From Vreelandella sp031769195 (GTDB lineage: Bacteria > Pseudomonadota > Gammaproteobacteria > Pseudomonadales > Halomonadaceae): a stretch of 64,000 bases of DNA. The stretch's first letter is position 1. Each line of letters starts with the position of its first letter. The stretch lies in the NCBI RefSeq assembly GCF_031769195.1, contig NZ_JAVHNP010000002.1, forward strand, positions 434,001 to 498,000, in the 5' to 3' direction. Shown piece after piece: positions 34,360 to 42,469 of this stretch. Below the pieces are notes generated by a model that was given only the letters and a program-made list of their open reading frames with translations, had not been told where the DNA came from and searched no databases. The position numbers and the translations under genes are program-made.

Positions 34360-34812
34360 ATGAAACCCATCACCCTATGCGTTGTCATCGCCGCGCTGCT
34401 TTGGCAAACATCGGCGCTTGCTCAGCCTGCCCATGCACCTGCTCACGGTGCTCGCAATAACCACCAGGACTATTCGCAGCAGGAGCGCCAACCTCGCCAT
34501 CAAGAGTCGCGCCGTCACCACGACCGTGATCATCGTTCAGTAGATCTGCCGCGTATTAACGAGCGCGACCTACTCAATTTACTGCGCCAGTACGATGCCC
34601 CCCGCGCCGAGCCACTGCCGCCGGGTATCCAGCGCCAACTAGAGCGCGGTAAGCCGCTGCCTCCTGGCATTGCCAAGCGCTTTGATGGCCCAATTGCTAA
34701 CCAGCTTCCCCGTTATCCCGGTTACGAATGGGAGCGTGTGGGGGCAGATGTGGTCTTGATTGAAGCCGCCACCCGCGTGGTCGTTGATGTGCTGGTAGAC
34801 GCACTGCGCTAG
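34360..34812 (+). CDS. Exported CigR/RcnB-like protein
   Basis: A 150-residue protein with a signal peptide (residues 1-21, cleavage likely after ALA). A long His-, Gln- and Arg-rich region follows, then a conserved C-terminal part with two PLPPGI-type repeats (EPLPPGIQRQLERG and KPLPPGIAKRF) and YEWERVGADVVLIEAATRVV. This arrangement matches the CigR/RcnB-like family of envelope proteins. In Salmonella CigR is an anti-virulence effector, but the role in environmental bacteria is unknown. The His-rich stretch might bind metal. It is a single gene between pilA and suhB. Confidence 0.7.
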   Translation: MKPITLCVVIAALLWQTSALAQPAHAPAHGARNNHQDYSQQERQPRHQESRRHHDRDHRSVDLPRINERDLLNLLRQYDAPRAEPLPPGIQRQLERGKPLPPGIAKRFDGPIANQLPRYPGYEWERVGADVVLIEAATRVVVDVLVDALR

Positions 34813-34877
34813 CGCCTAAAAAGGGCAGCATTTATGCTGGGTGAATGATGACGTTAACCCAATGAAACGGAGCACCT

Positions 34878-35690
34878 ATGGCGGCGATTACCCTGGAAGA
34901 GCGCTTAGCGTTGGCTGTGCGTATTGCAGAAGAAGCGGGGCAGATGATTCGTGATGCCCGCGAGCAGCAAACCTTTAGCCAGCGGCTAAAGGCAGGTATC
35001 GAGCTAGTCACCGATGTGGATGTGGCGGTAGACAAGCTAATTAGCCAGCGCTTGGAAGAGCATTTCCCTGGCGAAGCGCGTTTAAGCGAAGAGCTGAACC
35101 CCGAAGAAGCGCTGCACAACCCCGCTGAGCAGTTGTGGGTAGTAGACCCGATTGACGGCACGGTGAATTTTGCGCAAGGCTTGCGCCATGTGGCGGTCTC
35201 CATCGGTTGGATTGAGCAGGGAGTTGGTAAGGTGGGTGTGGTGCATGCTCCCTTCCTGAACGACACCTTTAGCGCTGCCCAAGGGTTAGGCGCATTTTGT
35301 AACCAGCAGCCCATCACGCCAAGTGATGCCGATTCGCTGGAGAGCACGTTAGTAGGCACTGGCTTCCCCTACGACAAAGCCGCTCGCAAACAGTTGTTGC
35401 CCCGGTTGGAAGCAGCGCTAACCCATTGCCAAGATGTCCGCCGCAACGGCTCTGCAGCGCTGGATATTTGCGATGTGGCTTGCGGTCGGCTGGACGCCTA
35501 TTACGAAACCGTCTCCCCGTGGGATTTTGTAGCGGGGTGGGTCATTGCACGAGAGGCCGGGGCGCAGGTAGGGCATCTCATCGAGGTACCCGCGAATGTT
35601 CCCGCAGATCTCTTCCCAGAGCAGCTCTTGGTTACCACCCCAAAGGTATACGACGCCATGGCCGCCATGCTAAAACAGGCGGATCGCTAA
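34878..35690 (+). CDS. Inositol monophosphatase family protein (SuhB-like)
   Basis: A Mg-dependent phosphatase of 270 residues. The metal-binding motifs are LVTDVDVAVDKLI, SEELNPEE, WVVDPIDGTVNFAQG and the C-terminal WDFVAGWVIAREAG. It is related to SuhB and CysQ. Substrates may be inositol phosphate, 3'-phosphoadenosine phosphate or a sugar phosphate, and the sequence does not decide among them. The tRNA-Pro gene follows about 115 bp downstream. Confidence 0.85.
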   Translation: MAAITLEERLALAVRIAEEAGQMIRDAREQQTFSQRLKAGIELVTDVDVAVDKLISQRLEEHFPGEARLSEELNPEEALHNPAEQLWVVDPIDGTVNFAQGLRHVAVSIGWIEQGVGKVGVVHAPFLNDTFSAAQGLGAFCNQQPITPSDADSLESTLVGTGFPYDKAARKQLLPRLEAALTHCQDVRRNGSAALDICDVACGRLDAYYETVSPWDFVAGWVIAREAGAQVGHLIEVPANVPADLFPEQLLVTTPKVYDAMAAMLKQADR

Positions 35691-35804
35691 TGCTTTCGCG
35701 TGTCTAACGGCAAGCATTTGAAAAGAAAGCGCAAAAAGGGCTTTTCATTTGGCTAATAAAGCGATAGTATACGCACCGTCTTGAGGCAAAAGCCAACGAG
35801 AAAT

Positions 35805-35881
35805 CGGAGTGTGGCGCAGCTTGGTAGCGCGTTGCAATGGGGTTGCAAAGGTCGCAGGTTCGAATCCTGTCACTCCGACCA
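35805..35881 (+). tRNA. tRNA-Pro (anticodon GGG)
   Basis: A 77-nt cloverleaf with the CCA end encoded. The acceptor CGGAGTG pairs with CACTCCG, the D-arm is GCGC/GCGC, and the anticodon stem TTGCA/TGCAA encloses loop ATGGGGT, giving anticodon GGG. The T-loop GTTCGAATC is standard. It reads codons CCC and CCU. Confidence 0.95.
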
Positions 35882-35891
35882 AAATCTATAA

Positions 35892-35929
35892 AACGCCGCT
35901 TACGGGTCACACCGAGCGGCGTTTTTTTT
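35892..35929 (+). terminator. Rho-independent terminator of tRNA-Pro
   Basis: AACGCCGCT and AGCGGCGTT form a 9-bp stem followed by a run of T. Confidence 0.9.
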
Positions 35930-35940
35930 ACCGCAAGCAT

Positions 35941-35967
35941 AAAAAACCGCCCAAATGAGCGGTTTAG
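35941..35967 (-). terminator. Rho-independent terminator of the GIY-YIG gene
   Basis: On the minus strand, AAACCGC and GCGGTTT form the stem, followed by TTTTAT. It lies 15 bp after the stop and faces the tRNA terminator. Confidence 0.75.
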
Positions 35968-35981
35968 ATCTTAGGATTGAA

Positions 35982-37496
35982 TTAAGAAACTGCGTAAAGC
36001 TGCTGCTTTTCCGCAATGGCTTTGGATTCGTAGTATTCCTGTGCTTCAGCTTTCATTGTCCAGTGGATGTCATGTCCCTGTTCGTCAATGGCTTGGCGTA
36101 CTGCTGTTATAGGTACATCAAAGAACTCTTTTCGAAGGTTGATGCGGTTGAGCTGATGCTTTGCAAATCTTCGATGAAGTTCTTTTTCTAAGCTGGGTGC
36201 ATCTTCTGAATAAATCATGGCATGGACATCAAAAGAGAAAGGTACGCTCGCATCGCCGAGCTCCTTCACTCGATCCATTGGCTCTAGCCTTCTTGTCATG
36301 CCAATTTTTAAAACATTTTGTCCAAACGAACCAACATTGGAAATAATGTAGACATGGCCGCGCTTTGTTTGTTGTGCCATTGAAAGTGCCCGCTGTCCGC
36401 GTGCTTCGGCAGCCTCCAGTTGATTCTCAAGCTCGTAGAGGCGCTGTTGAAACTGAAGTCGCTCCGCTTCACTGGCATTTTCCATTTGTTTACGTGCTTC
36501 TGCCATAGCTTTGGCGAGCGTCTTTTCTTCTTTTTCAGCTTCCTTTCGTGCTTTTTCAATATCGCGGCGTGCTTTCTCTTCTTCACGCATTTGCTCTCGG
36601 ATCTCACGCTGCTCTTCCTGCTCGATCCTACGAAGTTCCATGGCCGCAACGGCCCATCTAAGTTCTTCTAATCTGGCCTGCAGGTATAGATCTGTTATGC
36701 GGGCATTCTTGAAAGGCTTCCCATTATGGTTAACGATTGCAAAGGCATCTAAAACAGCTTGTTTTAGCTTGCCGTAGTTGTCATGTTTTACCTTAGATAG
36801 AACGGAGTCGACTTTGCCGTTAAAGGCATCTACTGCAAAATGAATGGCATACGCTTTGCGCGTGGCCTCTTTGTAGTCGCAGTCACCGGCTCGGCCGTTT
36901 TTAGCCATGTCGCGGCTGTGTTGGCGGGCTTTCTTCAGCTCTTCACCCGCTTCCTGATGGGAAAAATCTTCTGCCAAATCGTCTAGTAGACTCGCGTTGG
37001 GAACAATGTAGTCGTCATGATAGCCCTCGATGATATTGCGCATGGCTTTCGCTGTTTGCTCGTATAGCTTGGCGTCTTCAACTGCTTTAAGTGCATTACC
37101 TGCTGTTTCTTCAGCTTGTTGCCTTGAGTCAGCAATGATTTGTCTTGCTTGGTATTCGGCATTCGATAGCACTGCATCGGCTTTTTGGCGTGCATCTTGG
37201 CCTTTAACTTGTCCTTCTTTTACGATGCTTTTGCTCTCTAATTCTGCATCAGCAAGTATTTTTGCTGCGTTGTTGTGGGCATCGACCACGGTTTTCTCAG
37301 CAGTGGTAATTAATGCTTTGGCGTGTTCGTCGGCATCATATACACCTTCATATTGCCAAAGGTGGCTGACTGACTTGCGCACGCTTTCAGTTTCGTTTCG
37401 TTGGTCGTTGCGCTGTATTCTGAAAACGAAGGCGGCTACCCAGCCAGAAAGTATTAGCCCGATAATAACAAGCAGTAAAATGGCACCATCAGACAT
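35982..37496 (-). CDS. Membrane-anchored DUF4041 coiled-coil protein with C-terminal GIY-YIG (T5orf172) domain
   Basis: A 504-residue protein. One N-terminal helix (about 5-26) is followed by an Ala-, Glu- and Lys-rich coiled coil (about 60-150), a DUF4041-like domain (about 155-290, DYIVPNASLLDDLAEDF and YKEATRKAYAIHF), a second long coiled coil (about 295-390), and a GIY-YIG-like nuclease domain (GHVYIISN, LKIGMTRRLEPMDRVKELG, LEKELHRRFA, KEFFDV). The catalytic Tyr, Arg and Glu positions look filled. Such proteins occur in phages and sporadically in bacteria, and a defence or DNA-processing role has been suspected. It is alone beside tRNA-Pro. Confidence 0.8.
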   Translation of the reverse strand: MSDGAILLLVIIGLILSGWVAAFVFRIQRNDQRNETESVRKSVSHLWQYEGVYDADEHAKALITTAEKTVVDAHNNAAKILADAELESKSIVKEGQVKGQDARQKADAVLSNAEYQARQIIADSRQQAEETAGNALKAVEDAKLYEQTAKAMRNIIEGYHDDYIVPNASLLDDLAEDFSHQEAGEELKKARQHSRDMAKNGRAGDCDYKEATRKAYAIHFAVDAFNGKVDSVLSKVKHDNYGKLKQAVLDAFAIVNHNGKPFKNARITDLYLQARLEELRWAVAAMELRRIEQEEQREIREQMREEEKARRDIEKARKEAEKEEKTLAKAMAEARKQMENASEAERLQFQQRLYELENQLEAAEARGQRALSMAQQTKRGHVYIISNVGSFGQNVLKIGMTRRLEPMDRVKELGDASVPFSFDVHAMIYSEDAPSLEKELHRRFAKHQLNRINLRKEFFDVPITAVRQAIDEQGHDIHWTMKAEAQEYYESKAIAEKQQLYAVS

Positions 37497-37547
37497 GGCA
37501 AGCTCCCTAAATTTGGTTATGGTTGTGATGCTTTGAAGGTAGGTATC

Positions 37548-37591
37548 TTGACATAATGCCTAATGATTGTTTGTAAGAGATCTCTTACAAA
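37548..37591 (+). promoter_or_regulatory. Promoter overlapped by a perfect 22-bp palindrome
   Basis: TTGACA at 37548-37553 and TTGTAA at 37571-37576, 17 bp apart, could form a sigma-70 promoter for the plus-strand gene at 37746. The palindrome built from TTTGTAAGAGA and its exact complement (37570-37591) covers the -10 element, as expected of a repressor operator. It is also 74 bp upstream of the GIY-YIG gene start, so one regulator could control both. Confidence 0.55.
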
Positions 37592-37745
37592 GGGCAATCC
37601 TATTATTGAAACATGGAAAAGTACCGGAAGGGCTGGAGGTGTCTACGAAACCTGAGCCAATTCATAATATGCCCTGGCTCCAAAACATTCCAAAGCACGC
37701 TCATATGGCTTATGTTGAAGTATCAACCAACAGGACGGTGAGTGT

Positions 37746-38465
37746 ATGAAACGGGTATTGGCAGTAGCGATAGCGGTAGCCATGGCGGGCGTTGCTTATG
37801 CAGACCCCACCATAGACGGGTCTAACCCGCGGTACTTTGATCGGTCGCTTGAAGAGATTCGCGCTTCACTGGATGAAGGCGAGGTCGAGCGCTTTGACGA
37901 TGCGCTGGAAGCATTACTGATGCGCCGCTCTCAAGAGGGTCTCACGGTCATTGAGATGAGTGAGCTAAGTGATGACGAGCTAGAAGATCTGGCTACCGAG
38001 GCTCGGCGGAGCTTGCACGGGCTCAGCGGCCAAGAGGTTTTGGCACTTGCCGGGGAGCAGCCGGACAAAACGAAAGATAGCAACGCGCTTGAAGAGCCGA
38101 TTGCGCAAGAAATGCTGAGTCGATTTGTGGTGGAGAATGCAACCTATCAGCTGAGTGAAGAGGGCTCCTCGGGGGCTGCCCCAGTGATTGAACTACAGGT
38201 CACCAACAACACGGGTGAGCCGGTAGCGCGAGCGCATTTTCGAGGTGTTTTGCAGAGCCCGGGGCGTTCGGTTCCTTGGGTCGATGAAACGTTCTACTAC
38301 ACGATTTCAGGGGGTATTGAGCCCGGTGAAACGCTGGAGTGGAGCTTGGCACCAGAGCTCTCAGGGCCATGGGGTAACCCATCGATTTCTGAAGATGCCG
38401 TGCTGAGCATTGAAGTGCTGCGGTTAGATGATCCCGCCGGGAATACGCTATGGGAAAGGCCCTAG
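37746..38465 (+). CDS. Exported protein of unknown function
   Basis: A 239-residue acidic protein. Residues 1-19 are a signal peptide cut after AYA. The N-terminal half (about 20-100) is helical with SLEEIRASLDEGEVERFDDA, a pattern seen in small DUF6694-type periplasmic proteins. The C-terminal half (about 120-239) has beta-rich text (IELQVTNNTGEPVARAHFRG) resembling an Ig-like fold. There is no lipobox. It is divergent from the GIY-YIG gene with a palindromic promoter between them. Function unknown. Confidence 0.75.
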   Translation: MKRVLAVAIAVAMAGVAYADPTIDGSNPRYFDRSLEEIRASLDEGEVERFDDALEALLMRRSQEGLTVIEMSELSDDELEDLATEARRSLHGLSGQEVLALAGEQPDKTKDSNALEEPIAQEMLSRFVVENATYQLSEEGSSGAAPVIELQVTNNTGEPVARAHFRGVLQSPGRSVPWVDETFYYTISGGIEPGETLEWSLAPELSGPWGNPSISEDAVLSIEVLRLDDPAGNTLWERP

Positions 38466-38487
38466 ACGGTTGGCTATTATCCAACCT

Positions 38488-38512
38488 ATTGGCCCCAGGG
38501 GATGGGGCCAAT
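38488..38512. terminator. GC-rich hairpin between convergent genes
   Basis: ATTGGCCCC and GGGGCCAAT form a 9-bp stem with a 7-nt loop, between two genes that end toward each other. There is no clear T-run on either strand, so terminator function is uncertain. Confidence 0.45.
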
Positions 38513-38523
38513 AAAAGGTAAGG

Positions 38524-38712
38524 TTAACGTTGGTTATCGAAGGGCTCGGTAGGGCGCTGTGCAGAAGAGTGCCGCCGCGTCGGTTGTGATGGCTGCGGAG
38601 TTCGCTTGCCGCTGTTTCTACCGCGCAAGTCGTTAAAGGCCGTTTTAGCTTTCTGGCGATTGGCTGGCTTACGTAACCAGTTGAAAAGGGCCATCAGAAT
38701 CCATTTCTTCAT
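38524..38712 (-). CDS. Small basic protein of unknown function
   Basis: A 62-residue protein from ATG 38712, which follows AGGAGG (the frame itself opens 7 codons earlier). The N-terminus MKKWILMALFNWLRKP is amphipathic and could associate with the membrane. The rest is Arg-, Gln-, Pro- and Ser-rich and probably disordered. The strong ribosome binding site supports expression. Family not recognised. Confidence 0.55.
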   Translation of the reverse strand: MKKWILMALFNWLRKPANRQKAKTAFNDLRGRNSGKRTPQPSQPTRRHSSAQRPTEPFDNQR

Positions 38713-38824
38713 GCGAACCTCCTGGTTCGTCAATCAAGACGCTGGGCAAGGGTGACTGCTACCTATCGTTGACGTCAGCGCTTCAACGACGTTTTCTTTC
38801 TGTGGTGATTTGAGAAATGGGATA

Positions 38825-39025
38825 TTAGCCTTGCGCTTTGTGGTCGGCTAGCGCGGCAGCAACGGCTTCTTCCCACTGCCCGGCAGTGATGTCCCAGTGC
38901 TCCATTTCCGCATGGTCGGGTGAGCCTTCAGCCGCACTGTTAAGCTCTTCTGGCGAGTAGCGCTCAAAACAGTGCTTTGCAAAAGCTTTGGTTTTGCCAT
39001 CTTGCAGTTGATTAATAATTTCCAT
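38825..39025 (-). CDS. Small acidic protein of unknown function
   Basis: A 66-residue acidic soluble protein starting MEIINQLQDGKTKAF, preceded by AAAGGAGCACACT, a good ribosome binding site. It contains one Cys, several Trp and His residues and no membrane segment. It lies between the small basic protein gene and the TauE-type permease gene, with gaps of over 100 bp on both sides. Family not recognised. Confidence 0.55.
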   Translation of the reverse strand: MEIINQLQDGKTKAFAKHCFERYSPEELNSAAEGSPDHAEMEHWDITAGQWEEAVAAALADHKAQG

Positions 39026-39138
39026 AGTGTGCTCCTTTCCTTGGTGAACATCCGCCCATTTACACTAAATTGTGCGGGCATACAGCGCTTTAGTGTAGCG
39101 GTTATTGCGTGATTATGCAGGGGGAGGCGTGGAGTCGG

Positions 39139-39867
39139 TTAAGCCAGTACCGTATCGATGATGATTTTCAGCGCGATGCTGGCGAGTAGGCACATGACAA
39201 GATTATCGAACCAGCGGTGGGGTAAGCGTTTGCCAAGCTGCGCGCCTACGGGCATGGCGGCGAGTATCACCAGCAGCGCCCCGAGGCTATACAGCGCGCG
39301 TTCTCCGGTAAGAATGCCGGTGCTTAAGAGGGCAGGAATTTGCACCAGCGTAATCGCTACAAAAAAGACGGAAATGGAGCCAATAAACACGCGGCGTTCA
39401 AGCTGCATGGCATTCAAAAAAGTGACGGAAGCCGGTGCTGACATCCCCGCCGCACCTTGTAATACGCCAGCGGCAAGACCCACAGGCAGCACAATGCGCT
39501 CTGCAATGGCAAAAGGCAGGATGGCTGTTCGCTTTACCAGCTTAATCAAGAGATACAGAAGAATGGCACCTGCCACCCCTAACGACAGTAGCGTCGGCGA
39601 AAGCACCACCAGCCCCCAGGTGCCCAACACAATGCCCGCCCCGCCCGACAGTGCAAACGACAGTAGAAAGCGTAAAGGAAGAAGGTGCTGCCGATACTGC
39701 CACACCTGCAGCGCATTGCTAAAAAGATTGGGTGCTACCAGCACGGCAATAGCCAGCTTAACGTCATAGAGCATGGTTAAGACGGGCACCACCACTACCG
39801 GCACCCCTGAGCCTATGGCGCCTTTAACAATGCCTGCAATGACCAAGGTAAGCAGTGCAATGATCAC
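39139..39867 (-). CDS. TauE/SafE family membrane permease
   Basis: A 242-residue membrane protein with about seven hydrophobic segments and the family features GAIGSGVPVVVVPVLTML near the N-terminus and LQGAAGMSAPASVTFLNAMQ at the second half-repeat. Family members export sulfite, sulfoacetate or related small anions. The substrate here cannot be told and no sulfur genes are adjacent. It follows ppnN on the same strand after a hairpin. Confidence 0.88.
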   Translation of the reverse strand: MIIALLTLVIAGIVKGAIGSGVPVVVVPVLTMLYDVKLAIAVLVAPNLFSNALQVWQYRQHLLPLRFLLSFALSGGAGIVLGTWGLVVLSPTLLSLGVAGAILLYLLIKLVKRTAILPFAIAERIVLPVGLAAGVLQGAAGMSAPASVTFLNAMQLERRVFIGSISVFFVAITLVQIPALLSTGILTGERALYSLGALLVILAAMPVGAQLGKRLPHRWFDNLVMCLLASIALKIIIDTVLA

Positions 39868-39881
39868 GATGAATTCTCTTG

Positions 39882-39908
39882 AGCAGGCATCGCAAAGCGA
39901 TGCCTGCT
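39882..39908. repeat. Perfect 12-bp hairpin between ppnN and the TauE-type gene
   Basis: AGCAGGCATCGC and GCGATGCCTGCT pair perfectly around a 3-nt loop. No T-run follows on either strand. It may weaken read-through from ppnN or stabilise its mRNA 3' end. Confidence 0.6.
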
Positions 39909-39927
39909 GTGGGCAGTGGCTAATGCA

Positions 39928-41310
39928 TTATTTAAGCACGTAGCAGGGCGTATAGGGCTGCCCATCCAGCTTCATGCGCCCTTGGGCAACAAAGGAGCTT
40001 AGCAGTGCATCTAAACGCTGCATGAGTTCGGGTTCGGCGGTGAGCTCGAAAGGCCCATGGGCTTCAATAGCACGGATGCCCGGCTCTTTGACGTTACCCG
40101 CCACAATGCCAGAAAAAGCGCGGCGCAGGTTGGCGGCTAGCTCGTGGGTGGGCTGCTGGCGGTGAAGCGCCAAGCCGCGCATTGCTTCGTGGGTCGGCTC
40201 AAAGGGTGCTTGGAACTCACGGGCGATGGTTAAGCGCCAGTTATAGTAAAAGGCGTCTTGATGCTGGCGGCGGAAGTCGGCAATGTGGTCGATCCCTTCA
40301 CGCATTTTGCGCGCAACCGCCACAGGGTCGCCGGTAATAATGGTGTAGTAGCGGCGGATCTCCTCACCGAGGGTATACACCAAAAATTCATCGATTTTCT
40401 GGAAGTAGGCCGCAGAATTAGCAGGGCCTGTAAACACCAGTGGGAAGGGAATTTCTTTGTTACTGGGGTGCAGTAAAATACCCAGCAGGTAGAGAATCTC
40501 CTCCGCGGTGCCCACACCACCCGGAAAAACAATAATGCCGTGGCCCAAGCGCACAAACGCTTCTAGGCGCTTTTCGATATCCGGCATGACCACCAGTTCG
40601 TTAACGATGGGGTTGGGCGCTTCGGCAGCAATAATGCCAGGCTCTGAAATGCCCAGGTAACGACCATCTTTACGGCGCTGTTTGGCGTGCGCCACGTTGG
40701 CTCCTTTCATCGGGCCTTTCATGGCGCCAGGGCCGCAGCCAGTACAAATATCTAAATCGCGAAGGCCTAAGTGGTAGCCCACATCTTTGGTGTACTCATA
40801 CTCTTCACGGGAAATAGAGTGCCCACCCCAGCACACCACTAAGCTGGGGTCGCGGCCGGGCTTGAGCGTTCCCGCCTTACGCAGAATATGAAATACCGCG
40901 TTGGTCGTGCCTTCACCGGTGCTCAGATCAAAGCGTTTGTGGTGCTGAATCTCGTTATAGACGTAGACAATATCGCGAATAATCGAAGAGAGGTGCTCAC
41001 GAATACCGCGAATCATCCGCCCATCCACAAACGCCTCTGCGGGCGCATTGGTAAGCTTTAAGCGAATACCGCGGTCTTGCTGCAGCACTTCAATATCAAA
41101 ATCTTTATACGCTTCTAGAATGGCCAAGCTGTCATCGGTGGGGCTGCCGCAATTAAGGACGGCAAGTGCGCAGCGGCGCAGTAAATCGTGCAAGCCACTT
41201 TTGGACGTGCTCTTGAGTCGATTAACCTCATGTTGCGAGAGGACTTCAAGACTCCCTTCAGGAGAAATAATGCTGGAAATCGTGGCACGAGGCGCTGGCG
41301 TCTGCGTCAT
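39928..41310 (-). CDS. ppnN: Pyrimidine/purine nucleotide 5'-monophosphate nucleosidase
   Basis: A LOG-family enzyme that cleaves nucleoside monophosphates to base and ribose 5-phosphate; in E. coli it is activated by (p)ppGpp. The 460-residue protein has an N-terminal helical domain, the central Rossmann-like LOG domain with CTGCGPGAMKGPMKGA and VFPGGVGTAEEILYLLG (PGGxGTxxE), and a C-terminal extension. The size matches E. coli YgdH/PpnN, which separates it from short LOG proteins. It is divergent from a LysR gene. Confidence 0.93.
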   Translation of the reverse strand: MTQTPAPRATISSIISPEGSLEVLSQHEVNRLKSTSKSGLHDLLRRCALAVLNCGSPTDDSLAILEAYKDFDIEVLQQDRGIRLKLTNAPAEAFVDGRMIRGIREHLSSIIRDIVYVYNEIQHHKRFDLSTGEGTTNAVFHILRKAGTLKPGRDPSLVVCWGGHSISREEYEYTKDVGYHLGLRDLDICTGCGPGAMKGPMKGANVAHAKQRRKDGRYLGISEPGIIAAEAPNPIVNELVVMPDIEKRLEAFVRLGHGIIVFPGGVGTAEEILYLLGILLHPSNKEIPFPLVFTGPANSAAYFQKIDEFLVYTLGEEIRRYYTIITGDPVAVARKMREGIDHIADFRRQHQDAFYYNWRLTIAREFQAPFEPTHEAMRGLALHRQQPTHELAANLRRAFSGIVAGNVKEPGIRAIEAHGPFELTAEPELMQRLDALLSSFVAQGRMKLDGQPYTPCYVLK

Positions 41311-41499
41311 TAGTTTGGCTGTCCCTGATAGTGTTAATCACGAAACTGCATACTAGCACGGCACTTAGCGCTGTTCAGCACTGCCGCTAAGCGCCCGTGC
41401 CATCAGCGTTTGTGCTACGCTAGAGCCTCTGTAAGCGCGCAGCGGTGAGTAACAACAGCGCCTGACGATGATGGATAATGAGGATGTTGCTTACACCCT

Positions 41500-42402
41500 A
41501 TGTTTAATGCCCAATATTTTCGAACGTTTATCACGTTAGTGGAAACTGGCAGTTTCACACGAACGGCGCGCCGTTTAGAGATGACGCAGCCTGGGGTTAG
41601 CCAGCATATTCGTAAGTTGGAGAGCTATCTTGATAAAACGCTGCTAGAGCGGCGTGGAAGAAGCTTTACGCTGACCGAGTCAGGCCGCCGCGCTTATGAC
41701 TACGCGTTAAAGCTGTTTGCAGAGCACGAGCAGTTTCGCCATGGGTTGGATGATGATTCGCTTGATAGTGGCGAATGCCGTATTGCGTCGCCTGGCAGTG
41801 TAGGGCTGATGTTTTACCCCTACATTCTTGGCCAGCAGCAAATGCACCCCAACCTGACGGTTAACTATAGCTTTGCGTTTAACCACGAGATCGTCAACGA
41901 CCTGCTGGAAGGGCGTTACGATATTGGCATTGTGACCGAGCAGACCAACCATCCCGACCTGATGTGTACAGTGTGGCACAAAGAGCCGCTTTGCTTAGTG
42001 GTGCCTGCCGATTTTGCAGGAAGTACGTTGTCGGAGCTGATGGGCATTGGCTTTATCAACTACTACGATGGCATTAACCACGCTAACGCGCTGCTGCGCG
42101 CCAATTACCCGGATGAGTTTCGTTCCATGACGCACTTTCGCCACCAGGGCTTCACTAACGAAGTGAGCATGGTGCTGGATGCCGTGGCGAGGGGGCTGGG
42201 TTTTACGGTGGTATCACGCTTAGTGCTTGAAACCTCACCCTGGCAGCGGCAGGTAAAAGCGCTGGCGCTGCCACAGGCGATTAACGAAGTGTTGTATCTC
42301 TTACGCCGTCGTGATTCTGTGCTTCCAAAACGCTATGAAAAGCTGTTGAACGGGTTTCACGACCAGCGGCTTCAAGAAAAAACGCCCCTGCTACCCGAAT
42401 AA
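41500..42402 (+). CDS. LysR family transcriptional regulator
   Basis: A 300-residue regulator with an N-terminal winged helix-turn-helix (residues about 3-62; GSFTRTARRLEMTQPGVSQH) and a substrate-binding-like effector domain (about 90-290). It is divergent from ppnN with 190 bp between, so ppnN or its own gene is the natural first target to consider. The effector is unknown. Confidence 0.92.
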   Translation: MFNAQYFRTFITLVETGSFTRTARRLEMTQPGVSQHIRKLESYLDKTLLERRGRSFTLTESGRRAYDYALKLFAEHEQFRHGLDDDSLDSGECRIASPGSVGLMFYPYILGQQQMHPNLTVNYSFAFNHEIVNDLLEGRYDIGIVTEQTNHPDLMCTVWHKEPLCLVVPADFAGSTLSELMGIGFINYYDGINHANALLRANYPDEFRSMTHFRHQGFTNEVSMVLDAVARGLGFTVVSRLVLETSPWQRQVKALALPQAINEVLYLLRRRDSVLPKRYEKLLNGFHDQRLQEKTPLLPE

Positions 42403-42418
42403 ACGGGGCAGGGGCGTT
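42381..42418 (+). terminator. Hairpin at the end of the LysR gene
   Basis: AACGCCCCTGC and GCAGGGGCGTT form an 11-bp stem. The 5' arm lies inside the end of the coding sequence and spans the stop codon. The T-run is weak. Confidence 0.55.
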
Positions 42419-42440
42419 GCTTGTCACTCTATCTTTTAAA

Positions 42441-42465
42441 ACGACCGCCAAGCGTTGGCGGTCGT
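42441..42465 (-). terminator. Rho-independent terminator of gcvP
   Basis: ACGACCGCCA and TGGCGGTCGT form a perfect 10-bp stem with a 5-nt loop. On the minus strand TTTT follows directly, 5 bp after the gcvP stop. Confidence 0.85.
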
Positions 42466-42469
42466 GTCA

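Noticed and set aside
37567..37749. 60-codon open frame before the exported protein gene
   Set aside because: It starts at TTG inside the palindrome, has no ribosome binding site and ordinary random composition. The overlap with the next start (ATGA) is likely chance.
35805..39130. Genomic island inserted at tRNA-Pro(GGG)
   Set aside because: The region looks accessory, but I found no integrase gene and no repeat of the tRNA 3' end downstream, so there is no sign of an attachment site pair.
39158..39769. 203-codon plus-strand frame opposite the TauE-type permease
   Set aside because: It is the antisense shadow of a membrane protein gene with clear family motifs, and no start signal is seen.
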